Position numbers and translations under genes: made by a program. From JAXIHJ01 sp034189755 (GTDB lineage Bacteria; Planctomycetota; Phycisphaerae; SM23-33): a stretch of 12,983 nt of DNA. This document shows, in pieces, positions 6,736 to 12,983 of this stretch. The notes beneath the pieces were generated by a model. The model worked only from the letters and a program-made list of their open reading frames with translations, made no database searches and was not told the origin of the DNA. The stretch is taken from NCBI GenBank assembly GCA_034189755.1, contig JAXIHJ010000079.1, positions 1 through 12,983 of the forward strand, in the 5' to 3' direction. Position 1 is the first letter of the stretch, and every line of letters starts with the position of its first letter.

Positions 6736-6766
6736 TTGACACCTCGCCGCGGAAACACCATATACG
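6736..6766 (+). promoter_or_regulatory. promoter of the merR-flagellar operon
   Basis: A perfect TTGACA -35 (6736-6741) is followed by TATACG (6761-6766, four of six) with a 19-base spacer, or by CATATA (6759-6764) at 17 bases. A 19-base spacer is the hallmark of promoters controlled by MerR-family regulators, and a MerR-type gene lies just downstream. The predicted start near 6772 falls inside a palindrome. Confidence 0.6.
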
Positions 6767-6783
6767 TTTTACAAAACGTAAAA
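6763..6783 (+). promoter_or_regulatory. palindromic operator candidate over the -10/+1 region
   Basis: TACGTTTT (6763-6770) and AAAACGTA (6773-6780) form a perfect 8-bp inverted repeat around AC. A second, overlapping inverted repeat is TTTTAC (6767-6772) with GTAAAA (6778-6783). A protein bound here would cover the -10 box and the start site. The MerR-type product encoded next is the obvious candidate, making this an autoregulatory site; that is inference. Confidence 0.55.
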
Positions 6784-6809
6784 TACACTTTGCTACGAGG
6801 TGAATTGTT

Positions 6810-6840
6810 GTGGGTTTGGCTTCCTGTGGATTTGGCTTAC
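6810..6840 (+). repeat. tandem imperfect 15-bp direct repeat in the merR leader
   Basis: 6810-6824 and 6826-6840 are identical at 13 of 15 positions (GTGGRTTTGGCTTMC) with a 16-base period. They lie between the promoter and the merR ATG. A GAGGTGA ribosome binding site (6797-6803) precedes them, and a GTG at 6810 would give an 11-residue leader peptide ending at 6845. They could be binding sites, a leader peptide or a local duplication. Confidence 0.45.
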
Positions 6841-6861
6841 GTTGAGATTCTTTTAATTGGG

Positions 6862-7230
6862 ATGTCGAAAAAGATGAGCACTTCTATTTCCGGCGTTTTC
6901 GGCCGAGATGCATCAGACGGCGATCATCGCCATGGTTCGGAGGCATCTGTGGGTGGGCGTTTTGGAAGTGGTTTGGGCAAACGCAGACCGATCCCGCCGA
7001 AGCTGTACCGCATCGGCGAGGTGGTAGCCTACTCCGGCGTATCTCGCCAGACGATCCACAACTACACGGCCATGGGACTGCTGCGGGAAAGCCGCTGGAC
7101 ACCCGGCGGCCACCGTCTGTATGACGAATCGGTCTTTGGGCGGCTGGACAGAATCGCGGAATTGAAGGCCAAAAACAAGTCGCTTCACGATATTCGAGAA
7201 GCCTTCGCCCATATGGGCGGCGGGCGGTAA
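6862..7230 (+). CDS. small MerR-family DNA-binding protein at the head of the flagellar operon
   Basis: The C-terminal half (about residues 47-117 of 122) is a MerR-type winged helix-turn-helix. KLYRIGEV starts the domain, SGVSRQTIHNYTAMGLL is the helix-turn-helix (the family usually has R-x-x-R-Y-Y-E here), and GGHRLYDES is the wing. The first ~45 residues are Gly/Ser-rich and disordered-looking. There is no effector or metal-binding domain and the dimerisation helix is very short, as in single-domain BldC-like members. I chose the ATG at 6862; 6874 is also possible, and a TTG at 6808 has a better ribosome binding site but would add an odd hydrophobic stretch. A frame back to 6679 would run through the promoter. 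Its place suggests it controls this operon and itself. Confidence 0.8.
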   Translation: MSKKMSTSISGVFGRDASDGDHRHGSEASVGGRFGSGLGKRRPIPPKLYRIGEVVAYSGVSRQTIHNYTAMGLLRESRWTPGGHRLYDESVFGRLDRIAELKAKNKSLHDIREAFAHMGGGR

Positions 7231-7276
7231 CGGGCACTGTTTGCAAGTTGGTCCAGGATCACGGAAGGCCTGGCTG

Positions 7277-9232
7277 ATGAACATTCGACGATACTGGTTA
7301 CGGAAGATCAGGGCACGGATCGGTCTAATGGGCCGCCGGAGGCGCATAGTTATCGTGCTTAGTGCCCTGTTGGTGGCAGCCGGGGGCATATGGCTGCTTG
7401 GCAACAGGCCTGAGCCGCAACTGGTGGCGGTTCTCGACAAGTCGTTTGCGCCTGAGGAAATAGCCGCCGTAACCCAACTGCTCGACGCCCGCGGGATTGC
7501 TCACAGCAGCGGGGCGGGTGTTCTTCGGGTTGAGCCGGAGCACGTCGAGCAGGTGCGGCAGATGCTGGCCTGCCAGGGGTTGTTGCGTGACGGGCCGGTG
7601 GCCGATTTCGAGCAACTCGCCAGCCAGAGCGATATCTGGTGCACCGAGGCGCAGAACGCCAAGCGCTGGCAGGCGGCCAAGATGGCTGCCTTGAGCAAGC
7701 TGATCTCGATGTTGCCTGCGGTTCGTTCGGCTACGGTGCTGTTCGAGCCTGGCGTCTCGCGCCGGCTTGGCGCCCCGCAGGTTGGGCCTACCGCGGCTGT
7801 TAAGGTGCATCTGGCCGATTGCGAACATATGACGCCCAAGCTCGCTCGCGCCATAGCCGACCTGGTAGCCGGCAGCATCGCCGGCATGGATCGCCAAAAC
7901 GTCCGGATCGTGGACAACACCGGTCAGAGCTATCACGTCGGCAAGCGGAACTCGGCGCTCGGCGGCGACCGGATTGAGCGGTTGCAGGAGGCCGAAGCCT
8001 ACTATCGAGAAAGGATTCGCGCGGCGCTGCCCTATATTAGCGACCTGGCTGTGGGCGTTCGCACGGGGGTCGTCGGCGACGAGGTGCGATGTCTCGGGGC
8101 GTCCGTTTCGGTGCCTCGCAGTTATCTGGTCAGCGTCTGCCACGCCGCGGACAGTGAGCAGGACGAGGTTGACGACCGGCGGATTCAGGCCGTCGCCGTC
8201 CCGCAACTGGCGAAGATTCAACAGGCTGTGGCGAAGGTGCTCGGCATGGAGCCATCCGAAGTTGCAGTCGATTGGTACTACGACATTCCCGCCGCCCGTG
8301 GCGAATCCGAATTCGCGTCGGTCGCCGAAGACTCCGGCCCGGCCTGGCTGAGCGTTCGGGCACTGGCAGCCGGCGGCTTGATAGTAGCCGTAAGCATCTG
8401 TGCGATGGTGGCGCTTAGGCGTCGGCGGAGGCGCAAAAGTTCCGTCAGGCCGGGCGCGTTGACTTCATCGCGGCCGGAAGATTCCGGCGAGGCGGTTGGC
8501 GATACCGCCCGGACCGACGATGAATCCGAAACAGTCGCCGGGCTGTTCGACTTTCTGCGGCAGGCCAGCGGTGAGGATTTGAAGACTCTTCTGGCTTCGG
8601 AGCATCCCCGGACAGTGGCGCTGGCGATGGCGCATCTTCCTTCGCCACGGGCGGCGGAGATCCTGGCTAATCTTTCCCCGGACAAGCAGGTCGATGTTGC
8701 AGGCCGACTTGCAACGATGGAGCAGATGGATAGCGCAGTGGCGCGGGAAATAGCACGGGGCCTGTCGGGCCGACTGGGGGATGTAGCGGCCGGCCGGCAG
8801 CCGAAGCTGGGCGGCGTTGGGGCGGTGGCCGAAATCCTTCGACATGCCGGCTACGCGACGGAAAAGGATGTCCTGGACGGTTTGTCGAACGCTGAGCCTG
8901 TGCTGGCTGAGTCGATCCGAGGCCAGATGTTCTGCTTCGAGGACATTGCGAACATGCCTACGGCCCGGCTGTGGGGGGCGATGGGTCTGCTCGACGACGA
9001 GGAGTTGACCATCGCGTTGCGGACGGCGAGCGAAAAGGTGAAACGGAAAATTTTCGCCTGCCTGTCGCCCGAAGCCGCCCGCCGCGTGCGCGAGAATACC
9101 AGGCAGATGAGCCCCGTCAGGCTAAGCGACGTCGAAGCCGCCCAGCATCGGGTTATCGAGGCGGTGCGGCGGTTCGACCGTGGCAAGTACGTCTCGGCCT
9201 TGACCGGCAGTACGAGTGAACTATTGGCGTAG
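7277..9232 (+). CDS. fliFG: FliF-FliG fusion: flagellar MS-ring protein joined to rotor switch protein
   Basis: The 651-residue product combines two rotor proteins. Residues 24-42 are the first membrane helix, followed by YscJ/FliF ring-building domains: RBM1-like 47-112, RBM2-like 127-215 (including NAKRWQAAKMAALSKLISML), and a short RBM3-like region 233-338. The second membrane helix is 356-380, then a basic stop (381-387) and an acidic linker to about 420. Residues 421-651 are FliG middle and C-terminal domains: FDFLR, SEHPRTVALAMAHL, GGVGAVAEIL, MFCFEDIANM and SPVRLSDVEAAQ are all recognisable. The FliG N-terminal domain, which normally clasps the FliF tail, is missing. No stop codon or frame change separates the two parts. 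The ATG at 7277 is preceded by GGAAGG at 7263-7268; a TTG at 7241 is the alternative. It should form the MS-ring and the torque-receiving part of the C-ring in one chain. Confidence 0.88.
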   Translation: MNIRRYWLRKIRARIGLMGRRRRIVIVLSALLVAAGGIWLLGNRPEPQLVAVLDKSFAPEEIAAVTQLLDARGIAHSSGAGVLRVEPEHVEQVRQMLACQGLLRDGPVADFEQLASQSDIWCTEAQNAKRWQAAKMAALSKLISMLPAVRSATVLFEPGVSRRLGAPQVGPTAAVKVHLADCEHMTPKLARAIADLVAGSIAGMDRQNVRIVDNTGQSYHVGKRNSALGGDRIERLQEAEAYYRERIRAALPYISDLAVGVRTGVVGDEVRCLGASVSVPRSYLVSVCHAADSEQDEVDDRRIQAVAVPQLAKIQQAVAKVLGMEPSEVAVDWYYDIPAARGESEFASVAEDSGPAWLSVRALAAGGLIVAVSICAMVALRRRRRRKSSVRPGALTSSRPEDSGEAVGDTARTDDESETVAGLFDFLRQASGEDLKTLLASEHPRTVALAMAHLPSPRAAEILANLSPDKQVDVAGRLATMEQMDSAVAREIARGLSGRLGDVAAGRQPKLGGVGAVAEILRHAGYATEKDVLDGLSNAEPVLAESIRGQMFCFEDIANMPTARLWGAMGLLDDEELTIALRTASEKVKRKIFACLSPEAARRVRENTRQMSPVRLSDVEAAQHRVIEAVRRFDRGKYVSALTGSTSELLA

Positions 9233-9254
9233 TTGGCGTTTGGATGGCTAATTC

Positions 9255-9818
9255 ATGGCAAGTTTTGTGAGACAAATTGTGGTCGTCGCCGTTGTGGTGT
9301 TGGCGTTCTCTTCGTTCGTGTGGTCTCAGTCCGCGACGCAGGCTCACCAGGACGGCGATGCGGAAACTAAAGCTGTCGGCTCGGGTGCACGGGACGTCGA
9401 AGACCGGCACGTCGGGCGGGATGGCGGCCCGGCCGTCTGGCCCTGGCTGCAAACGGTTTTGGCGCTGGCGGTGGTGATCGTGTTGATCTTCCTGGCGCGG
9501 TGGCTGCTGCGACGGGTCGGTGCGGTAACCGGAACAGGTCGGTCGGCCGGTCTTATAGAGGTCCTGGCCCGCTCGTCTTTGTCGCCCAGGCATCAGCTTT
9601 TCCTCGTGCGGTTGGGGCAGAGGTTAATTCTTGTCGGCGCCGGACCACAAGGCGGATTGGCCGCACTTACGGAAATAACGGACCAGGCCGAGGTTTCGCG
9701 GCTGGTCGAGGTCGCCAGGGGCGGAGGCAGGCCTGAGGTAGACAGCTCGGTTCGAGAGGTGGCCCAAAAGATTCGATCAAAACTTTCAGCAGAATCGACA
9801 AAGGACGAAACGCCATGA
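9255..9818 (+). CDS. fliO: flagellar biosynthesis protein FliO
   Basis: The 187-residue protein has an N-terminal hydrophobic segment that looks like a signal peptide (about 1-24), a polar periplasmic-type stretch, and one membrane helix (about 64-84). The FliO-type cytoplasmic domain follows (about 98-155), with LIEVLARSSLSPRHQLFLVRLGQRLILVG matching the family's pattern of a beta-strand core. FliO is a chaperone for assembly of the FliP ring in the export gate. The family is poorly conserved, so the call leans on this domain and on the position directly before fliP, with a 4-base ATGA overlap. It begins 22 bases after the fliFG stop. No strong Shine-Dalgarno is seen. The usual fliM and fliN are not in front of it. 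Confidence 0.85.
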   Translation: MASFVRQIVVVAVVVLAFSSFVWSQSATQAHQDGDAETKAVGSGARDVEDRHVGRDGGPAVWPWLQTVLALAVVIVLIFLARWLLRRVGAVTGTGRSAGLIEVLARSSLSPRHQLFLVRLGQRLILVGAGPQGGLAALTEITDQAEVSRLVEVARGGGRPEVDSSVREVAQKIRSKLSAESTKDETP

Positions 9819-10594
9819 CCGTGCGCGTTACGACAGTGCTGATCGTGCTGGCGGTGGCTGGGGCTGCGGTTACAGCGGCCCAGCCGGCGACGAAAAGCCA
9901 GTCTGACGTTGCGCAAATGCTGCCCGATATTGGGAATCTTGAAGAGCCGGCCAAGCTCTCCGGTGCGGTGCGGTGGGTGGTTCTTATCACGGTTCTGTCG
10001 CTTGCGCCGGCAATCCTGGTGATGGTAACGTGTTTCACGCGGATTGTCGTCGTGCTGGGGCTGCTCCGCCAGGCGCTTGCGACGCAGCAACTGCCGCCTA
10101 ATCAGGTGCTGTTCGGATTGGCGCTGCTGATGACCGTTGTTGTGATGGCGCCGGTGTATAAGGACGTTCATCGCAACGCGATTAGGCCTTACCTGGACGG
10201 GCGGATGAGCCGTGCCGACGCTTTCGGCGCCGGCGAGAAGCACGTTCGCGGCTTCATGATTCGCCAGATCGAAGCCGGCCGAAACAGCGGTGACGTGTAT
10301 CTTTTCCTGAGCGATGAGCTGGCCGACAAAAAGGACCTGAACTGGTCCGACGTGCCGACGATGTCGCTGATCCCGGCCTTTGTGGTCAGCGAGTTGAAGA
10401 TCGCCTTCATGATGGGATTTCGGATTTATCTGCCGTTTCTCATCATCGACATGCTCGTCGCATCGGTGCTGATCTCAATGGGCATGCTTATGCTGCCGCC
10501 GGTGCTGATTTCACTTCCGTTCAAGCTTTTGCTGTTTGTGCTGGCGGACGGCTGGCACCTGGTGGTCGGTACGTTGATGAGCAGTTTTGGATAG
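9815..10594 (+). CDS. fliP: flagellar type III export gate protein FliP
   Basis: FliP forms the pentameric core of the export gate through which rod, hook and filament proteins leave the cell. The 259-residue length is typical. It has a cleavable-looking signal peptide (about 1-22), as FliP often does, then four membrane segments. The signature regions are clear: RIVVVLGLLRQALATQQLPPNQVLFGLALL near residue 76-105, and the pair LIPAFVVSELKIAF and PFLIIDMLVASVLISMGMLMLPP near 185-229. AAGGA at 9801-9805 is a good ribosome binding site inside the end of fliO. The start overlaps the fliO stop by four bases, indicating translational coupling. No abnormality is seen. Confidence 0.96.
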   Translation: MTVRVTTVLIVLAVAGAAVTAAQPATKSQSDVAQMLPDIGNLEEPAKLSGAVRWVVLITVLSLAPAILVMVTCFTRIVVVLGLLRQALATQQLPPNQVLFGLALLMTVVVMAPVYKDVHRNAIRPYLDGRMSRADAFGAGEKHVRGFMIRQIEAGRNSGDVYLFLSDELADKKDLNWSDVPTMSLIPAFVVSELKIAFMMGFRIYLPFLIIDMLVASVLISMGMLMLPPVLISLPFKLLLFVLADGWHLVVGTLMSSFG

Positions 10595-10608
10595 GGAGCC
10601 TTGCGGCT

Positions 10609-10866
10609 ATGAGCACGAGTGAAGCAATCGACCTGGGCCGACAAGCTGTAGTGCTGATGCTGACCGTTGGCGCTCCGGTTTTGATTGTGGGTTTGGTTGT
10701 GGCCCTGGTGGTGAGCATCTTTCAGGCCACTACGCAATTGCAGGACCAGACGCTCAGCTTCATCCCGAAAATCGTGGCGATGCTGATCGCGATGGTGATT
10801 TTCGGGCCGTGGATGTTCACGAAAGTGCTGGAGTTCAGTTGCGCCATGTTTGGATCGCCGCCGTAA
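10609..10866 (+). CDS. fliQ: flagellar type III export gate protein FliQ
   Basis: FliQ is a small two-helix hairpin that packs around FliP and FliR in the export gate. The 85-residue length is normal. Two hydrophobic helices (about 15-38 and 53-76) flank the conserved polar loop SIFQATTQLQDQTLSFIPKI, the best-preserved part of the family. GGGAG at 10594-10598 is a suitable ribosome binding site 10 bases before the ATG, and the fliP stop is 14 bases upstream. Residues and topology look intact. Confidence 0.95.
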   Translation: MSTSEAIDLGRQAVVLMLTVGAPVLIVGLVVALVVSIFQATTQLQDQTLSFIPKIVAMLIAMVIFGPWMFTKVLEFSCAMFGSPP

Positions 10867-10898
10867 TGCCCGTCGGCGATTTTGCTAAAGAGTAAGAA

Positions 10899-11681
10899 AT
10901 GACTTTGCATGATTTATCATCTTATATGCCTTACATACCGGCCCTGATGCTGGTTGCGGCTCGGGTGGCGGGCGTTCTCATCGTCGCGCCGGTTTTCGGC
11001 CATGCCGCCGTGCCGGTCAGGCTGAGGCTGTTTATGAGCATCGTGATCGCACTGGCGGTCGTTGCCCGCAAGCCTGAGCCGGTTATGTTGCCCTGTTCCT
11101 GGTTTGACCTGGCCATGGGCCTGGCCTGTGAGCTGGTTCTGGGTGCGGTGATAGGCATGGCGGCGCGGCTTCTGTTCGTCGGCGTTCAGCTCGGCGCGCT
11201 TTATGTCGGTCAGCAGATGGGCATTTCGCTGCCGGCGGTGTTCAACCCGTTGGCCGAGGACGCCTCGGACGCGGTTCGCCGGCTTTTCAAGCTGTTGACG
11301 GTGGTGCTCTTTTTGGCCATCGGAGGCCACCGCACACTCCTGGCCGCATTGATGCGAAGCTTCCAGACGATACCGCCGCACAACTTCGTGCCCGGTTCAG
11401 CCATGCTGGACATGGTCGTGGCGATGCTGGCGGGGAGCTTTCTGCTGGCGCTGAAGGTGGCGGCGCCGATACTGCTGGCCCTGCTGCTGGCGACGGTGGC
11501 GATGGGTTTTGTGCAGCGGACTATTCCGCAGTGCAACCTGCTTTCGACGGGTTTTCCCGTCCGCCTGATGCTGGGGCAGTTGGTGTTGGCGGCGGTGCTG
11601 GGCGTGCTGCCGTGGCTGGTCGAACGGGCCTGGTCGCTGACGGCCGGGCGGATTGAAGCACTGCTTGAGGTTGCAGGATAA
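10899..11681 (+). CDS. fliR: flagellar type III export gate protein FliR
   Basis: FliR completes the FliP5-FliQ4-FliR1 gate. The 260-residue, very hydrophobic protein has about six membrane segments. Conserved features include APVFGHAAVPVRLRLFMSI near the N-terminus and LYVGQQMGISLPAVFNPLAEDASDAVRRLFKLLTVVLFLAIGGHR in the middle (given here as the family's QMGFS-VFDP and L-x-GHH regions). The gene starts 32 bases after fliQ with only a weak AAAGAG ribosome binding site. Its stop codon is followed immediately by the flhB ATG. In some bacteria FliR and FlhB are fused; here they are separate but contiguous. Confidence 0.95.
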   Translation: MTLHDLSSYMPYIPALMLVAARVAGVLIVAPVFGHAAVPVRLRLFMSIVIALAVVARKPEPVMLPCSWFDLAMGLACELVLGAVIGMAARLLFVGVQLGALYVGQQMGISLPAVFNPLAEDASDAVRRLFKLLTVVLFLAIGGHRTLLAALMRSFQTIPPHNFVPGSAMLDMVVAMLAGSFLLALKVAAPILLALLLATVAMGFVQRTIPQCNLLSTGFPVRLMLGQLVLAAVLGVLPWLVERAWSLTAGRIEALLEVAG

Positions 11682-12488
11682 ATGCCGGACGCATTTTACA
11701 GAGACGAACTGGGCGAACGCACCGAGCAGCCGATGCCGGCCAAGCTCATCGAGGCCAGGCGTCAAGGGCTTGTCGCCCGCAGCGTCGATCTGACGGCTGT
11801 GCTGACGGCCGCCGCGGCGTTCGGCGCGCTCTGCCTGATCGCCCCGGCCCTGCTGAAGGAACTTACGAAAATGACCGCGACACTGCTTGAAGGCGGTTCG
11901 CGCTCGGGGTGGGCCGGTGTCGGCTCTGATCTGGCGATGAGTCTCTCGTCGGTGTTGTGGCTGGCAGGGGCGCTGGCGGGCAGTGTGGTCGTAGCGGCTT
12001 TATTGGCCAACGTGTTGCAGGTGGGTTTGCAGGTAACCGCCGAGCCGATTCGGCCTCGGCTAAGCAGGCTCTACCCGTGGACCGGATTCAAGAGAATGCT
12101 ATCGCTTCGAACGCTGGTCCGCATGGTTTTGGTCGCAGCCAAGCTGGCGGCCGCAGCCATTGTAACGTTCATGGTGATTCGCCGTGACCTGCCGCGCATT
12201 GCCGCGGTGGCTGGATTGCAGGCTCCGCAAATTGCCGCAACCGCGGGCGAAATGATTATCAAACTCATCTTCAGGCTCGGCCTGGCGCTCGGCGTATTGG
12301 CGGCCGCCGACATGCTGTATCAGCGCTGGCAGCACCGGCAAGACCTGAAGATGACCCGGCGAGAAGTTGCCGAACACTTGCGCCAGATGAGAGGCGCACC
12401 GCAGTTCCGCTCCGAACGCCGGCGTATGGCTGAGGCCGGTCTGCGGCAAGAGGCCGAATCGCAAGCCGGGCGGCTAGAGAAGACGTAA
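11682..12488 (+). CDS. flhB: FlhB lacking the NPTH autocleavage and specificity-switch domain
   Basis: FlhB closes the export gate and, after self-cleavage at NPTH, switches export from hook to filament proteins. The N-terminus ERTEQPMPAKLIEARRQGLVARS is the standard FlhB opening, and four membrane helices follow (about 37-58, 91-113, 147-166, 195-214). The cytoplasmic linker starts normally with DLKMTRREVAEHLRQMRGAP (221-240). The protein then ends at residue 268, where Salmonella FlhB has its NPTH site (Asn269) within a ~383-residue chain. There is no NPTH motif, and flhA begins on the next base, so a simple frameshift cannot hide the missing domain. The remaining part equals the FlhB-TM plus CN fragment. 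The domain may be lost or encoded elsewhere. Confidence 0.93.
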   Translation: MPDAFYRDELGERTEQPMPAKLIEARRQGLVARSVDLTAVLTAAAAFGALCLIAPALLKELTKMTATLLEGGSRSGWAGVGSDLAMSLSSVLWLAGALAGSVVVAALLANVLQVGLQVTAEPIRPRLSRLYPWTGFKRMLSLRTLVRMVLVAAKLAAAAIVTFMVIRRDLPRIAAVAGLQAPQIAATAGEMIIKLIFRLGLALGVLAAADMLYQRWQHRQDLKMTRREVAEHLRQMRGAPQFRSERRRMAEAGLRQEAESQAGRLEKT

Positions 12489-12983
12489 ATGATTGATGAA
12501 ACGGCAAATATCGGCAAGGCAGTTGGATTGTTGCAACGGCATCGCGGGCTTGTGCTGCCGGTGGCCGCCGCGGCGCTGATCTTAGCCATCCTTGTGCCGA
12601 TACCGACGCCGCTGATGGATGTGCTGCTGCTGGCCAACGTTACCTTTGCCGCGGTGGTCCTGCTGACGACCATCTACATCGCAAGCCCGCTTGAGTTCAG
12701 TGTTTTTCCGTCGGTGTTGCTGGGCGCTACGCTGGTTCGGCTGGTCCTGAACGTGGCGACGACGCGTCTGATTCTCACAGCCGGTGCGACCGGCGGAAAC
12801 GCTGTTACCTCGAAGTTTGCCGCCGGGAGAGTGATATGGGCCTTCAGCGATTTTGTAGCCTCAGGCTCGATCGCAGTGGGCGTAATCCTGTTCGCCATTT
12901 TGGTAATCGTGCAGTTTATCGTAATCACCAAGGGCGCAGCGCGTATCAGCGAAGTAGCGGCCCGGTTTGTGCTTGACGCTATG
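12489..12983 (+). CDS. flhA: flagellar export protein FlhA, N-terminal part, cut by window end
   Basis: The frame runs from an ATG directly after the flhB stop to the right edge without a stop, giving 165 residues of a protein normally near 690. FlhA is the large export-gate protein that forms a nonameric ring, couples proton flow to export and binds chaperone-substrate complexes. Family features are plain: a membrane helix at about 20-37, FPSVLLGATLVRLVLNVATTRLIL (FHIPEP region) in the middle, AGRVIWAFSDFV, and ILVIVQFIVITKGAARISEVAARFVLDAM at the edge, which in the family continues into PGKQMAIDADL. It is the last visible gene of the operon. There is only a weak ribosome binding site, so translation is probably coupled to flhB. 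Confidence 0.96.
   Translation, partial: MIDETANIGKAVGLLQRHRGLVLPVAAAALILAILVPIPTPLMDVLLLANVTFAAVVLLTTIYIASPLEFSVFPSVLLGATLVRLVLNVATTRLILTAGATGGNAVTSKFAAGRVIWAFSDFVASGSIAVGVILFAILVIVQFIVITKGAARISEVAARFVLDAM

Noticed and set aside
6679..6861. Extended start of the MerR-type protein at 6679
   Set aside because: It would make the TTGACA promoter, the palindrome and the AT-rich dyad coding, and it adds non-family hydrophobic sequence.
7325..8221. Open frame of 298 codons on the - strand inside the FliF region
   Set aside because: It is a shadow of the fliFG coding frame, with no family-like motifs and no ribosome binding site.
12350..12520. Frameshift that would restore the FlhB C-terminal domain
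   Set aside because: The flhA ATG follows the flhB stop directly and its frame is clean, so there is no room for about 110 more FlhB residues.

Overview
The window reads as bacterial chromosome, most likely Planctomycetota and perhaps Phycisphaerae-like. That placement is an inference. It rests on a coaE-rho gene pair and a Rho with a long charged N-terminal extension, a GC-rich extragenic repeat whose core I associate with planctomycete genomes, and a divergent flagellar export operon. No rRNA, tRNA, CRISPR array, insertion sequence or transposase was seen.

Left part (1-4331, all + strand): the 3' part of a membrane-anchored HEAT-repeat protein gene, then coaE (dephospho-CoA kinase), rho (transcription termination factor) behind a structured leader, a good intrinsic terminator, and a gph-like HAD phosphatase whose ribosome binding site starts right at the end of that terminator.

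Middle part (4332-6447, - strand): a short intergenic stretch holds a folded, REP-like repeat element. It is followed by two genes on the - strand that are nearly contiguous: a TPR lipoprotein and a stand-alone zinc/homocysteine S-methyltransferase. A gene-free divergent region (6448-6861) carries candidate promoters, hairpins, a palindromic operator, a start-stop codon pair behind a strong Shine-Dalgarno, and a tandem 15-bp repeat.

Right part (6862-12983, + strand): a compact flagellar operon led by a small MerR-type DNA-binding protein and running fliF-fliG fusion, fliO, fliP, fliQ, fliR, flhB, flhA (cut by the window end). The genes abut or overlap and should be cotranscribed. They encode the MS-ring/rotor and the core of the flagellar type III export gate.

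Two features make this operon unusual. FliF and FliG are one polypeptide with the FliG N-terminal domain missing, so the normally non-covalent FliF-FliG joint is replaced by a covalent link. FlhB stops at residue 268, just before the place where the NPTH self-cleavage motif and the substrate-specificity-switch domain should be, and flhA starts at the very next base. Together they suggest a re-engineered flagellar rotor and export switch.
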